Shown here: positions 12,611 to 26,600 of the stretch, piece by piece | Numbering within the stretch: the stretch's first letter is position 1 | How the letters are laid out: every line of letters starts with the position of its first letter | Made by a program: the position numbers and the translations under genes | The notes under the pieces: model-generated | Databases searched by the model: none | What the model was told of the DNA's origin: nothing | What the model saw: only the letters and a program-made list of their open reading frames with translations | NCBI RefSeq assembly: GCF_000524195.1 | Contig: NW_020170540.1 | Coordinates: 55,681 to 119,680 of the forward strand | Direction: 5' to 3' | DNA: 64,000 nt | From: Echinococcus granulosus | Taxonomy: Eukaryota > Platyhelminthes > Cestoda > Cyclophyllidea > Taeniidae

Positions 12611-15600
12611 AAACTGAATACGAAACGAACGTCATCTGCCCCCGGGTAGGGTAAAATATAGCTTGACCAAACCTAACCCTCATTAATGTATCCTAAGGGC
12701 TTTTCTAGCTGCTTGTAAATTGCAGCATACCATAGCTTCGTCACTTTCCAGGTGTCTGCTTTTCCAGTGTAAATAAATGGGAGTGACTGACACACAAAAA
12801 TCTGTTAATAATTCTGTTAAAATCTCCCCACAATCCGAGTATCACATTAAATGACTTCTAAAGTATGCCTTTCATCTATACCTATAATGCAGTAATAAAT
12901 TCAGGGCAAAATTTTTAATACGCACTATTTAAATTTTATTTTAACCCTAGACAAATAGGTCTCCACATAGAATGCACTTTCCATTAAAATTGTCCTGCCT
13001 CAAATTACAGGGCAAATGAATTGCTCCATTGCAGTTAACTGAGCACTTCAGTAGGCAAAAGTATAGTCCCTCATGTCAAAAGCATTTTGGGGAAAATTCT
13101 ATTTGCATGCCATTATTTGACAAGTTCGCTGCCAGTGCCACATAAATGTGACGTAGCGAGTTTAAAGTCTAATCAAATGGTAAACCGTGAATAGGCTGAT
13201 GAGTCTAAAACAGGAAACAATAGACGTAGGATGTTCTCCAACTTAAGAGACGTACACTCTCCTGAGAAAATGTTAATTTAGTCAAGATAGCGTTGTCAGT
13301 CAGTGATTGCAGAAGAATAAGACTCCTTGTACCCAAGTGTGTCGACGGATCCGGAAACTTTGTCTTTACTGAAAAGTCCTCATATGCACTCTTCTTGCAT
13401 ATAACTCACCACTACTTTCGTCTTGATTTTCATGAGCTATGATGGGGTAAATATAGAGGTCAAAGCGGAGGACAGAAGTCACGAAATATATTGATGTCTG
13501 CTTTACTTATGGGTGGAAAGTGGGGGAATGGGTAAGGGAGTTCATGACAAGCTAGAACTTTAAGGTTGTAGAAATAAATTTAAAAACTTCGAAAATGGTA
13601 CATTTATAGCCTTTACATTGTGTCAAAACAGCATTTGGAAAGGGGCTTTTAGGCAACAACTTTTGTTGCTGCAGCTTCATCATCCTGTCCCAGTAAATTG
13701 CGCGTACCTAATCTCCTCACTTTAAATGTTCTTAAAGGATTGAATAGATTATTCTTACAGTAATATGTGTCTAGTAGTCACCTTGAATTTGATTTCCCAC
13801 TCATCGTGAATAATACTCTAAGTGTGACACTATCAATCGCTTAAAATATTTAAACATCGTACCGCTTGACAACCAATTATTCCATTACTGTCACATAATG
13901 TACTTGAAGTCTTCCGTAGACTCGAGCATTCGTGTTTAGGATGAGGGATAGAGTAGATCACTACCTCACGCTGAACGCTTTAGACATGTTACCATGTCAT
14001 CGGAACACGCACCGAACACTGGTACTCTTAATAGAGCGCGGTTGCCCTTGGCTACTGCATATAGTACTGTCACAGTATTATCCCGAGTCTTAATTGACGA
14101 GCTAAGGTCATGATGCGGTGTTCATGCCAACCTCCAAGCCATTCTGCCTCATCAACACCTAAACCACCACAGTGTTAAATAAAAATGGCTGTGAGACCCT
14201 GTGTATGACAAGTTGGGCTATTTGCCCTGGATTTAAATTGTTTTACCGCTTCTCTTCAATGTTAATGGAATTTGCTTACATAACTGTGTGTTAAACGCCT
14301 AGCCTTTCACAAATTCTTGATCTGCTGGTGCTCAATCGGCAGCAGAAGTTAAAGTACTCCTAAAACTTCCCACCAGTTCTGTCATTTTAATGTGACTCTG
14401 CAATTACGTACTGCAAATAATGTGGCATCGGTCCGCCGGTGTAATGATTCAATGTCCTCCACCACCCTTTCATTAGCCTCAACTTTGATATCAAGTGCAG
14501 ATTAAACCCAGCGAATGGGATTCAAACGTGGCTGCTTTACAAACCAGGATCAACTCAGTATCAAATCTTTGCATATATCTTCTAGAATGTATTATAGTAA
14601 AATTAAAAGCTAGTTCGATGGTGGAACGCATAGCTTAGAAACAGTTAAATAATCTGTTTGTGATCAAATATGATGCACGAAAGATGCGTTGCGTATTAAG
14701 GAACTTGCTATTTTGGTTAAGGTGATTATCCAATGGAATAAAAACAGGTTAGCAAGAAGCCTGTATGCATTCGCTGTTGTTCTCAAAATGTGCAGAGTTT
14801 TCTCTTTGTCAAACATGCATTTTCCCATCAATAGATGTAGCCAAAGCCATGCAGTGGCCATAAACAAATCGCCAACTTCCACCAAAATCAGTCAGCCCTA
14901 TTGCCAATTATGTCATTGCAGCCAACACCAGCCTGTCTAATTTTGCACAGGTGTCAGAGTGTCACACAGGTACCCTCTGGGAATTGAGTGTATGGGGTTC
15001 TCCATTATTCAAGGAGACGAGTAAGGCCTTTCCCGCTGCTCTCAGCCTACATTTACCTACTTACTGTGTGCTGGGCATTTTACCAAGGCAAATCTGTTAA
15101 ACCTCTTTTAGATTGTATCGTTGGAAATTTTGCAGTTCTACTTTGTCAGTAGATTGAGGGAAATTGTTCTTAGAATCGTGTAAATCCCAAAGACAAGTGA
15201 CGGAGAGTTAGGCTCAAGTTCCGTTGTGAATAACACGTTTCCAGATAGACTCGTGGTTATGTCAGGAATGCTTCTTTTAACAAGTCAACCTCTGACTGCC
15301 ACTGAAGGGTTTCATGTGGCTAGATTTTACTTGGAACGGTAATGCACCAGGCCATACTGATGCTGACCCACGCGGTTCTGATAAAACCACACCTCCCTTA
15401 GGCTGAGATCTCCTACACGACGTCCACCAGAGCGAATCCTGTCATGGAGCCTATCGACAAGCAATCCACTCGCGTGTCACTTTAGGCTGTTCTCATCACG
15501 CCAGGCCTTCTTCAACAAGAATAATTCTTGACAATCTTACTTTTTTGGTTAAAATTTAACTGTTGAATCCTAGTCATCTGTGCGTCTATCGCGTTCGCAT

Positions 15601-16199
15601 TTTCCAGTTGACCATTCATATATCTATTGGCAAGAAGAGACGTTGACCACCACTGGGGTACAGGACAGGAGGAAACCCGGTGGATGAGGATGATGTCGAT
15701 GGGCAGTATCTTGGATAAATTGAAAGTTATCGCATGGATTAGTTTCAGAGCGGTTGGCAGTCTTATACTGTCTTCAAAGGGGAAGACTCCTCATGATAAG
15801 CTATTCTGCCTGTTTCTAAAGATATCTATATTCAACCCCTTTCAAATGCATTGATTTAGCACATTCTTACAGTAATTGCAGGGTTCCCTTAGCAGTCGAT
15901 CTCTGATAAAGTCCCGCTGAAGTTTACCACTTACCAAGCGACCATGGTCTACAGGAGATGCAGTTAAAGGTAGCGGGTCGCTTGGGAATAACCAAGGGCA
16001 TGCTCACTTAACGCTACAATTACAAAGCGATGCGCTTTATGGTGTAGGAGAAGTGAAAGTAGAAATGATGTACCTCGACAATAAAACGACAAATTGAAAA
16101 CAATGTTATTCTCTGACTGGCTGTTTTAGCATGAAAAGTCAGCCACTTGTTGGTTCTCATTAATCTGACTACACTTTTTCCTTTATATCAACCATCCAG
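12611..16199. other. No genes recognised
   Basis: I found no exon with paralogue or splice support. A short plus-strand frame at 14689-14940 and its antisense counterpart overlap each other and carry no recognisable motif. If the copy B gene had upstream exons they should be here, but none is visible. Confidence 0.4.
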
Positions 16200-17060
16200 A
16201 TGGTCATAGCTTTTCTGTTTTAGAAGTTACCCTTTCATTTATTCATTTGATCAATAATGCAATACTTACTTTTCCGTTCATGTATTTGCTGATCCATTTG
16301 TCAATCCGTCCGCCGGTCAGCCGGTCCTGCTTTACCTAACCAACCTCTCTGTTAAGTGTTAGGCCTTCCAAAAGGGTTTCTTCCTCCTCATTTGGCTTGT
16401 ATAAACTAGTTTAAAAACCACTTCCTAAAAATGATCTGTTTCTCCATTTAGGCACCACTTTATTCGCTCTTATATATCCCTGCACTCTCCTAACTCTATC
16501 AGTTTTTACCATGTTCCTTCATCCATTAATCTAGCAACCCATCTACTGTTCCATACTTCCAGCCACATAAGCTTCTATCCACCCTTCAGAGCATATAGCC
16601 ATTGGACCACTCATCTATCCCTTAATTTGGCAATCCTTCAGCCGTTAATATTTACATTGCAAGATTCATTTGTTTGTTTAATCTTCCATTCGATTAACCA
16701 ATCTTGCACTTACCAGTTCGCTAAACCTGCGCATTTCTTTGCCCTCTCATTCAACATGCTAATCTCTGGTCACTTCGTTATATATCATTTAACATGACTG
16801 AGAAGGAGATGTTGCGTGGTGAAGGGACATGGCCCCCGGCACAACCAGTCATTCGTCCGGCATTCTAATCATCCATTCATTCGCCTTTGAGTCTGCCTAG
16901 TGTTTTGACTATGTGACATTTATTTAAGCTATCCAGATGGTTAGCTGTTAAATCCTTTCATTCATTCTACCACCCCATCATCCGCTAAATCACTCAGCCA
17001 TCTGTTCACTCTCCTGTCCAACAGGTCAGTTATCCATTCATTTGCATAGCTACTTACCCA
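16200..17060. repeat. Decayed ATCC/ATTC tetranucleotide low-complexity tract
   Basis: About 860 bases are dominated by imperfect CATT/ATCC/ATTC units ('atccatt', 'cattcatt', 'ccatctac', 'catccattcattcg', 'ttatccattcattt'), with a strong pyrimidine bias on the plus strand. No unit stays in perfect register for long, so this looks like an old microsatellite expanded and then degraded by point changes, interrupted near 16790-16840. No coding potential is seen. Confidence 0.6.
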
Positions 17061-20000
17061 ATAGCGTTTTGGTCAATTACTATATAAATTTTCTTGTCTT
17101 TAATGGAATACCAAAATTCGACCCAACCAGAACCTAAAATTTTATCATTCAGGGTCTATAATGGTGCTAACCATATATATTTAAGCCCTCTAATTTATCA
17201 ACCTACTCAGCTATCCAGTGATGTGAATGGAGAGAATCTCCGCGGCTGTAGCAGCAGCTGCTAGCCGTGAAGACTCACTTAGTATGCTAACACTATCAGG
17301 AAAGAGGGCAACCTTTCTTTGGCAAGTGTGCTAGTCATCGGGAAAAGCCAACCGCAACTGCACACAAAAACTGTGAACGCTACACAGGAAATTTTGCCTA
17401 TTAAACAAGTAACCTTGTCAAACAAACATAATCAATCCTTAAATGGTGCTATGGAGAAATTATTAGTTTGTTTGAGGTGCAGGAGTGAGCTTTATTACCT
17501 GCCATGATGGAATCGTCGAATAAATAATTTAGAATGTATCTGCTGCTCTAAAAAGTGACCCATAGTGAACTGCGTTAGAAATGTAACATCATTGACGGTT
17601 ATTTGCAAAGGGAATAAAAAGCGCCTTTGATCATTGAAACACAAAATTCTTGGAGATGATGCCAAATAAGCAAGCGAACTCAACAGGTTTTTATCCAATA
17701 AGCCACTGGAAATTTTCTAATGTGCTCGCGCTTTTACAGGTCTGGCACAGTATCCTACTGTTGAAGCCGATATGGTCGCAACATTCTCTTTGGGGAAGAA
17801 TATGTAGTCCAAATCATCAGAGTGATGGAATTGGGCGGCTTTATACGTAGGCGGTGTAGTCAAACGAACTTAAATTGTGTCTATGGACGACATGTGAGTG
17901 GTGTCAGGACCACATGACCTGCCTTTGCTCGTATCACTCCAGCAGTAATTTTGTAGGCGCATCTATCACTGATTATTCTCTAATCTTTGCTTTGTCCACT
18001 TCAGTGAGGTTCTCCATCTTTTGACATGTACCATAGGCAATTTCCTTAAGTTAGCAGCAGTGACCCAGTTCTAGGAAGAAAGTGCGTTAAAAATGGGCGC
18101 AAGTCCTGTCATGTCTGTCAAGTGCCAAAACCTAGCTTACTAGCACCATTTAGTGATAGAAGTTAACTTCCCAAGTTTGCAAGCAAATGTCGGAAATACC
18201 AGAAAATTTATTCTGGAAAAAACTTTTTCATGAGCCCATGTGATGAAGATGAAGTAAAGACCAGCTGCGCTTTACTTGTCTAGAAGCCACAGACCATAGA
18301 CCGTATACCAATGCCTACAACTGAGAGCATGACAGAGCTGCGACTTCGGATAAACAGCCGTTGATTTCGCTCCACTCCACTTAGATCAAATCATGAAATA
18401 ACTGCAAAATATTGCCTTAAAGGACTACTTCCACAGAAAGCTTTTAAGGTCCTCAATAATTCGAGTACAGTAAAGCTGTCACAGAAATAACTGCGAGACG
18501 TGTCTTGAACTACGATTGAGGGAATCACTCTAACCGCCAAGCCATTAAAAATGCGTCCTTCTTTACTCAAACGCCAACAAGAGGAGTACGAATCAGGTTA
18601 CTTTCTCTAATCATGCTCTTGAATGCACTAGTAATACTTTTTCCAATAGAGATACTACAAATCATCTCATCACGATGCTGCTAGTACTCTCTCTTGAGTG
18701 CTCCTTCATGGAGTCAGAGAGTACTTTTGACATTCAGCTGATAGTTTCATGAATTGCAAAACTTAAAGGATATTTTTGGAAGTAGTTACACAATTTTGGA
18801 GCACTGAGATGCTATAAAGCTCTTTTTAAACCATATTTGGTGTAATTTCATCATTTAGGTGAACCATTAAATGAGCACAAGAGACTTCTGCAAATCCTGT
18901 ACTTCGACGCCGATAGCTCGGTGTATAGCAAGCGCTGTTCCATCGGCAAATGCAACATGGTGCGTTCAGATCGTGACCACGTGTGTTGTGCTGCAATGAC
19001 ATAAAATGCTTTTGTTTATACCGAAGGGCAGGAAAAGAAGACTTGAAATTCAAATGCTCTCTTCTTTTCTGTTGGAGAGTGCTCTCGAGATACACAGCAA
19101 TTGTAGGCATTCCATGGACTGGAAAACACATGCTTGTCAAACTCAAATATCTTTAAAATTTTAAAAAATTGCTTTTACAGAAAAAAAATGTTTCATGTAT
19201 GGTCATTAATTTATGAGTCCTCTGAGTTTTGTGCCTCTTGGTTTCCAAAACATCTGCGTTTTCTAGATCAGACGTAATGAGGCATTGAATTTTGTGGTGA
19301 CTCTTTTTTCTAGCAATGGGAGATTGAAACAAAAATCCGAAAATAAAGTGTAGTGCTCTAATGTCCTACTTAACTGGGTGCTTTGGTTAAGAGGGCATTT
19401 ATACCTCTGCTACTATACTGTAATACTTATGTTGTTTTAATGTGCCTTTCAGGGAGGAGGCAAGCAGGAAATCCGAACCTTGTAACTGGGTCGTCCTCTC
19501 CCTTACCTAGTGACTGTGGCTCCCCTTCTTCTTGAATATTGTATTTTCCCTATCCATCTTGTCGTCTTTAATAAAGATGTCCAAAGCAAACCAACCGGGC
19601 TTGTCTAGGAACGCTAGGAATCGGGAAGCGGAGACCGAGGAGCCTCTCTCCACAATACTCATGATTACCGGTGTAGCGATCTGACCATGTTGGTAGCCTC
19701 TCAGCAGTTTTGTAGATCACTGAGTAAATGAAAACGCATTAAAAATGGGCAATCGAGGGACATTTTAGCTGCTGTAAGAACAATGTTTTACAAATAAAAT
19801 ATTGCCTACTAATTGTTTTCTTTTTGATAAAAATATCATACGCTTAAGTAGACTAGCATCCTTCTGAGTCCACTTGAAAATATGCGAATTTTAAGTGTTG
19901 ATTATGCTGAAAGTCATATTATAAGTTTATTTATTCCACCTTTTTCGAGAAGCTTGTGCTAGCCCCTCAAATTTTTCCTGATGCCAAATGAGGCTTATTA

Positions 20001-20469
20001 GTAGAACGGAAAATTTACTACCGGAGTACAGAAGGGTTTGGGGCCATTGGCATGACCTGAAGGCCGTGCCACTCAATGATTGTGCAGTGGCAAAGGCTTC
20101 AGTACCCACCCAAACAAAAGAAGTATTAAACAAACAATCGAAGCACTATATGTCTTCCTCTCATTTTGACCATTGTCCAGGAACTGCCCTTGCATAACCT
20201 TACGCGTCGGCCATCACAAGTTAAACGCACAGGTAATGGATTTTGCATGAGATTGAGAAAACATTCGACTGCAACGTCGTCAACGCCTCTTAATAATTCT
20301 GCTAGATCTGTTCTGAAATTGTATTATAATAATGTCAGATGATCAAACTGCTTTAGACATGGCGTAGATGGCTGCAGACAAACATAATTGTGCTACAGGC
20401 CTCCAAAATGCTAATTTCGTATAGCCCAAACTTGCACCCTTCCGCTTCATCGTCTGCTGCTTCCATTCT
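17061..20469. other. No genes recognised
   Basis: Short open frames on both strands carry no motif. 19480-19670 is somewhat richer in G+C than its surroundings. A 14-base match ('catgattaccggtg') links about 19660 with about 4260, and the phrase 'gcattaaaaatgggc' near 19736 resembles 'gcgttaaaaatgggc' near 18086; both are too short to define an element. Confidence 0.4.
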
Positions 20470-20942
20470 TTGTCAAGATGAGTATAAAACAACACACAAC
20501 GGGCTGCAGTAGGGATGCAGTTGTTGAATACTAGCTCACCGAGGCACCATCACCTGCAATGAAAAATATATCTCCTCATAGCTATTCCGCGAAAGGCTTC
20601 CAAAATTAATATCAAATTGTTTCAAAGAGGTAAAAGGGGGGAGTTAACGTTTCTTCTACAATTTGTAACAAATAAAAACTTGCACGGTCAGATCTACAAC
20701 AGTACACGCAACCAAGCAAATTGGAACATGCTAAAAGGAGAAAGGAACCACAGCATATATATTTTAAAAGAAAATGTTTCATAAACAATGGAAATGGATT
20801 AAAAGTCTGCCTACTGAATTCCAGTACTATTGAGACAGGAGAAAATCAGGGTATAAAGGAAGCGAGCTGGAATTTTGCCAGGAAGGATTATAAATTTTTG
20901 CTAGATCAGCTGCGATTTCATCGTATGGTGGGATCGACTTAC

Positions 20943-21020
20943 TCATTTGTTGTAAATCCACAGCCAGACTACGAAAGTAGCTGCTTGATATAGACCTTTT
21001 TTATAATCAGGTCGACTGCT
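20943..21020 (-). pseudogene. 78-nt linker exon, copy C (stops)
   Basis: The exon is exactly 78 nt between an AAG acceptor (AG at 21022-21021) and a perfect GTAAGT donor at 20942. In the frame used by the other copies it has TGA and TAA near its start and then reads KRSISSSYFRSLAVDLQQM, recognisably related to the ERSTL…FFSLLVESQ core. Splice signals and length are retained while the frame is broken, so this is a decayed copy. Confidence 0.6.
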
Positions 21021-21413
21021 CTTGAAATGAGGCGAAGTCTCTTTCAAGGCGTGTCTAAAATCGGAGAAGTGAACATTGTATCCGTCTTACAAGGTCGCAC
21101 ATCCTAATTTGGATGAGATCTTCTAATTCAACGGAGTAACGGGTGTGATTTTAAAATCAAAGGTTTACAATTAAAAGTAAGGGGATTAGTTAGCTTCCCA
21201 TCGTTCAGGATATTCCTGTGATTTTGTAGACAACTAAAGGATGGGTAGTGGGCTTGGCAAGGAACGTACGTGAATCTCTCCAATCCCAGTAAGGCAGAAT
21301 ATGCCTTGTCTTTATAAAACTCTGCCCAAAGTGATGCTTGATAACATCAAATTGGCGAAGTGAATCAACTGCGTAAACAAGGATTATGATGCAAGACATT
21401 CGAAAGCAAGCAC

Positions 21414-21482
21414 CTGTATGCTTAGCTTAAAAATGAGCCTGAAGTTGATGGTGGTAGTGAAGTGTCAGAAGTAGACAGGACA
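21414..21482 (-). pseudogene. Decayed zinc-finger exon, copy C
   Basis: On the minus strand the finger begins CPVYF (second Cys changed to Tyr), then has TGA and a frame shift. It continues in the shifted frame as HHQLQAHF, a TAA, then AKHTG, so the H-T-G linker start is still readable. The exon ends at 21414 in CATACAG followed by GT, the only copy of the four with a canonical GT at this intron. Confidence 0.58.
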
Positions 21483-22099
21483 ACCCCGTGTCAGTGGTGT
21501 TGCGGCAAAGGTAGGAGGAGTTTACCTGATTTGATCGAGGGAAGCCAACATTCGGTTAAGATTAAAGATTCTTGATCTGTGACTGGTGTTTGCACCGTTG
21601 TTAAGGTGAAATCATGAAGAGATTTGGCTTCAGAGCTTCAAAGAATCAAATGACCTTTAGCTCCTTAACTATATATTCTTGCAAAAGAAGAAGGAGTTTA
21701 CCCTCCATTTATTGTTGAAACTTTTACACTCGGCGCAACAGCTGGTCTGGTAAAGCAGGCTTCAAAGTGGGCTCTTCTTCTTGCTTTTTTACGCCAAGAA
21801 TGCCTTTGTAAAAGATGCAAGAGGCTGCTAGTGCTCCATGCACCATAATTTGTTATGACTTGGAAAAGAAGGAGAAATTTAGGGCTAATCGTATTATCAA
21901 AAGCCATAATGCTTCAGTGAAGCGGACTTTTAACCGATGTACACGTTTGATAGTTCAAGGAACTTGCATGCTTGTCTTAAACTAAAGTAAAACTTAAAAA
22001 CAGTTTTTGTCTGAGTTTAATAAAAAATTTTCGGCAGAAATTTCGCAAGCTAGTAAGGGGACTTTCACTGCTGAATATAAAGCTAAAGACTGCCCTGAT

Positions 22100-25000
22100 T
22101 TGTCCGTGGTTAACCGTTTTTAGGCTTAGATCACTGAATGTACCGAAGTATGACGCATCGTGGATGTCATAAAGGCAATCGTCAATTCAGGGGCGCAATA
22201 TCACATTAGAGCTCGGTGCAAACGCACTCCTGAATGAATTTCTTTTTGACCTTGTGTACATCGTTAAAGACTTACATTAAAATAGCTCTCTTTGCCATTC
22301 TTGAGCTTTATAACCTCACAGAGGCCCTAAGGCCATCCATGCTACAAATTTGTCCTTCGTTCGGTCGTTTTTTTCCTTTTAAGTAGTGGTCACCCAAAAA
22401 TTCTCTATCCGCTTCTCTTCAACTTAACATTTTGATTACCATTTGTAAAGACAAAATCAGCTTTTCACAGCACCGTATTTGTAGTCAAAGCGGTAGATTT
22501 AGCGACTTACTTCCTCCTGTTCCGTTACCATCGCTTATACTCCTTCAGAGGGAGAAAAATAAGGAAAAATTCTAGGTGGACAAATCGGTTATAAAGACAT
22601 ATTTTTCTCTTTAATTGTGTTTGACACGAGGGTAAAATCAAATCTCATGGAGTCGCACAAACCCTACTTCAAAGGAATTAGTTTTTTCCTTTTATTTGCG
22701 CAAAAAATTATTATGTAATTTTTCGACTATGCTTAGAAACCCAAAATTATTTCGGGTAAAATCTAGTTTTTAAATCCTTTTCCTAGCTCTTTACTTCCCT
22801 GACCTCTATTCGCTAGAGTCTTGTGGCAATAAAAACAGGATTTATATATGATCAATGGCTGAGCAGGAAGAGTTAGTAGATTCTGACGGGTCATGTGTAC
22901 CGAAGTAATCGTGGATAGGAATTTGGGCAAATTCAATGCCAAATGGATGTCTGTTTTTAGAAAAAAGCAAAAGAGGAGTCAAAAAGTGGAATCTTACCTC
23001 CCATCCCTTGTAATAATTACTGAGCTGCAAATTTTCTCATGAGCCTAAACTCTTCCTGCGGAATAGGGATGGAGAAGATCGCAATTCAACTCCCAGTAGG
23101 TAGCTTAAACAGCGGAAAATCTCAAAAAGATGCGGTTGTTGTAAAAAGGAAGCACCTTGAAAGCACGCTGAGCTAGAGGATCTGGAGTGTGAGAAAACCT
23201 CAAATGCGAACCTGTGAAATCCAGTGCCACCAAAAAGTCAGAATAGCAGGTTTTTTGATGTCTTCAGACAAAACCTAAGGGCAAGGTTGTGCATCCCACA
23301 AAATTTGGTGCATGAAAAGTTACGTCTCCAAATGTATGCACTGGTTTTTTTGCATTAAGAGATCCTAAAACATTTTGAATGTCTTTATTCCTTTATAAGA
23401 CCTTTCATGTACTCAAGCAGATTCCTTAGTCATGCAACTTTTCCTCTTCCAGATTAAATTAGAAGCAAACTATTGGAAAAATATACGGCACTGATAAATG
23501 GAAGGCATTATTTACCCATCAATTCTTGCTGTTGAAAAGTGTGTCTAAGGGCACGACAATAATACAATGTGTCCACACCAATGTATGGGCACTTTTACCC
23601 AAAAATTTGAAAATGATTAGATGACCTTCTGATAGGGAACTACATGCTTTCATTATTAAAACACATGGAGTGATATAGTGAGTTCCCGCGTGACTTTGAA
23701 GGGGTTTACGGAAAGGAACGTGAATGATTATATTTTGGGGAATAAGATCATCAATGTAAAGGGCAACATCGGTGCTTTCTAAAACTTCTCTCTTCCTCCT
23801 GATTGGCCACCATCACTTGTTGATAGGCGTCAAGTGAGCCATCAACTCCTACAAGATTGCAAATCCGATGTCATAAATAAGCAAGACCAGAACTACTCCG
23901 TGTCTCTGGCGCTCTATTTTACTCTCCACCAGATAGCTGGCTGCCACTCACGTACCCTCCTTACCCGTCGCCCACGCATACACGGTTGTGGAAGAAGAAG
24001 AAGTCCGGATTGAATCCTTTACCTTCTGGTTACTCGGACCGAGAAATCGACAGATCCAAGCTCGTGCACACAAGTACTAGGCCATAATGAAAATCACATC
24101 ACTACCCCAATTTTCATTTTATGCGCCTTGCCGAGGATATGCTTCATTTCTGCATTTGAAAAGACTACTGAGATCTTGCCCCTCTGTTTTTTTGTTTTAC
24201 TAAGGGGCAGTATTTTTAGTGAAGGTTTTACCTAAGCATACGGATAAACTGCCTCATGTACGCTTATCTTGACATATTTTAAGGGACTTAAAATGAATTT
24301 AAGCCTCTGTAACATTTTTGGCTTCTAGGCAAATGCATTTAAATTTGGTAGAAAATCTTTGCAATGTACCACAATAAATTGTCGGTGGACTCCATTACTT
24401 CCTATGTACTCATCATAACCATTGAGTTCATAAGGTAAATGAACATTTCCGTGTAATATCCTGCACACACAGCGTGTTTTTAACTGACAGAAATATCTGG
24501 CACACACACGTGACTGTTTATGGACATTGTGGAGTTCATGCGCATGAGTGATGAAGTGATTCATGTGCAATGACGACAAAGTCACGGTGAAGGCTATGTG
24601 AATGGTGAAAATTTCATTTTTGCTTTAGTCCTTCCATCTAATAAAAGGACCCGTTTTCTGTTTATCTGCTGACTGCCTGGCAAGCAGATGCGGCGCTGGT
24701 TACCACTAAATGATATATTTTGCATTTAACACTTATAGGTTACCTATTTTATCCTGATAAAGAAATCGTGCTTTGTTAACCGGTTGAAGGACAATCAGTT
24801 AGATGAGATGTTACTTGGATTTCTGTGAGAAAACTACCCTTTATAAAATAACTAGGAGGGAGGGAGGTAAGAAGGGCGAAAGAGGGGAATTTACTGACTC
24901 ATTTCTTATAATCTTTTATTTGTGCAACAACCCCTTAATATTAGCCAATCACTTGTTCTCATATGCGATAGAATAAGCAGTTAAGAAACACGGGCGACCA

Positions 25001-26600
25001 AGGCTAAATTTAGTCGTTCGTGTTGGATGCGAAATGGCTCAAGAAAGTGAAAATTACTATAGATCGTAAACTAAAGTATCCTGTGATTACTTACTTTTTT
25101 GATAAACGGGGATGACTCATTTGACTGTCCTTATTAAAAGGTCAGGAAAATGAAAGTCCCCACCCAAACTACTTTCGGGGGTGACCTACCACTGATCGAT
25201 GCGGCCTTTGATTGGCCGACCGGGTTACTTTATCTTCTTTTTTGGCAGCCAATTTATTAACCATCTAGAATATTTTAAACACCGCAGTTCGTATCCTTTT
25301 AATCAATCACTGTACCATGGAGGTAGGTTTAAGTGACCACTTAGACACATCATCTCACGCAAGAGTACGCATTAAAGATCCCGATAGGGTCCACAGCAGT
25401 TTCTAGTAGGCCTGGGAGGCTGAAAGCACGGGAAAATAGAATACCACTAAGCCACCTAAAATGCAATTCACACCCAAGTTGGACCTAGGTCATTACACAT
25501 ATCGCCTCTCACGTGCAGGGGCTACTGTTGTGCCTTCTTCACTTACTCGACTTAAGCTTGTGCCTTCAAATTGCCTGTACCCCATCAAATATTCTCACCT
25601 GAAAGGGCAATTTCCTATGCTTTGGAAAATTGATGTACTTCTTGGCGTATTTTACTGTAATCAGGAAAAATTTCAAATGCTGGAACCCCACTTTCAAGCA
25701 TCATCATACCTGTTAGCAAATTTTGATTTTCAGCCTCAAAAATAGCAAAATGAACACAAATTTCCAAAGTATCCATGACATTCGCAATAACTATGGGGCA
25801 GGGTTCAAAAGTTTTATAGCTCCTGCACAACTTGCGTCCGATGTCTCTTGATGATGTTGGTTTTAGACGTCGGCTTTTATTAAGGCACCAATGGAGGCTA
25901 TGAAATTCTTCTCAAACGTTAAGAGGTGTCGAGGATATTCCACCCTGATGCTACCGCTTTAGACCTCGAGTTACTGCTGGAAATCGGCAAGACGTGCGAG
26001 TTTGCAAGCAGTGGACATTGCGGAAGGTCGGCTTGAGAAAGGACAGCATACTTATCCAGTCACATCCCCTTTGAAAGCATCAATTCAAATGTTATTTAGC
26101 CGAGCCAAAATTATGGCATTGTAGCCACTAAGAAGGCCTACTAAGTTGGGCAGTGAGGTTGCGTGTATCCAGGTACTGCGAATGAGAGGCGGTAGGTGGT
26201 CCTTTTTGGCCAAGTTATTTTTGTGTATCTTTTTTTGTATGGGTAACTTCTATAAACTAAAAACATTGAAGTACTTTGATGTGTTTAGACACATTCCTAA
26301 CAACTTTCTACACATTTACAACAGTATTCGCACATACGTGATGGCCCTAGTATCATTTTTGAGTCTGAGGGCACGACTAAGTGGCATCTCTTCTTTACAA
26401 GATTATGGCAGCTGCGTGCCCTAAACATGTCAGTTCATTTTAAACCAGAAAAATAGATAGGTAATACTTTGATTGCCCTGGAGGAAAACAATTCGACGTT
26501 CCCAATTGTGGTGCCATTTCTGGGGTATTTGTTAACGAATAACTTAATTTCAACTGATAGGTAGTTAGTAAACATGAAATTCTCGAAACAGTGAATTTGT
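22100..26600. repeat. Upstream-type paralogous block P1
   Basis: This matches 55-62.6 kb in the same orientation. 22190-22240 ('gagctcgg') corresponds to 55320-55365, 22360-22600 to 56850-57070, 23200-24100 to about 58900-59560 ('cgtcaagtgagcca' near 23827, 'cgtcaagtgagcca' near 59411), 24480-25250 to 60185-60990, and 25850-26110 to 61980-62230. The minus-strand exons seen in the right-hand copy are damaged or unrecognisable here. Confidence 0.65.

Larger units (their letters stand above)
20470..21910. repeat. Paralogous block, copy C
   Basis: Same-orientation match to copies A and D, starting with 'tgcagtagggatg…gttgaatac' near 20503 (compare 1670 and 33290) and running through the linker and finger exons to about 21690. 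It is followed directly by upstream-type blocks from 22.1 kb, so its gene structure would continue to the right. Confidence 0.7.
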
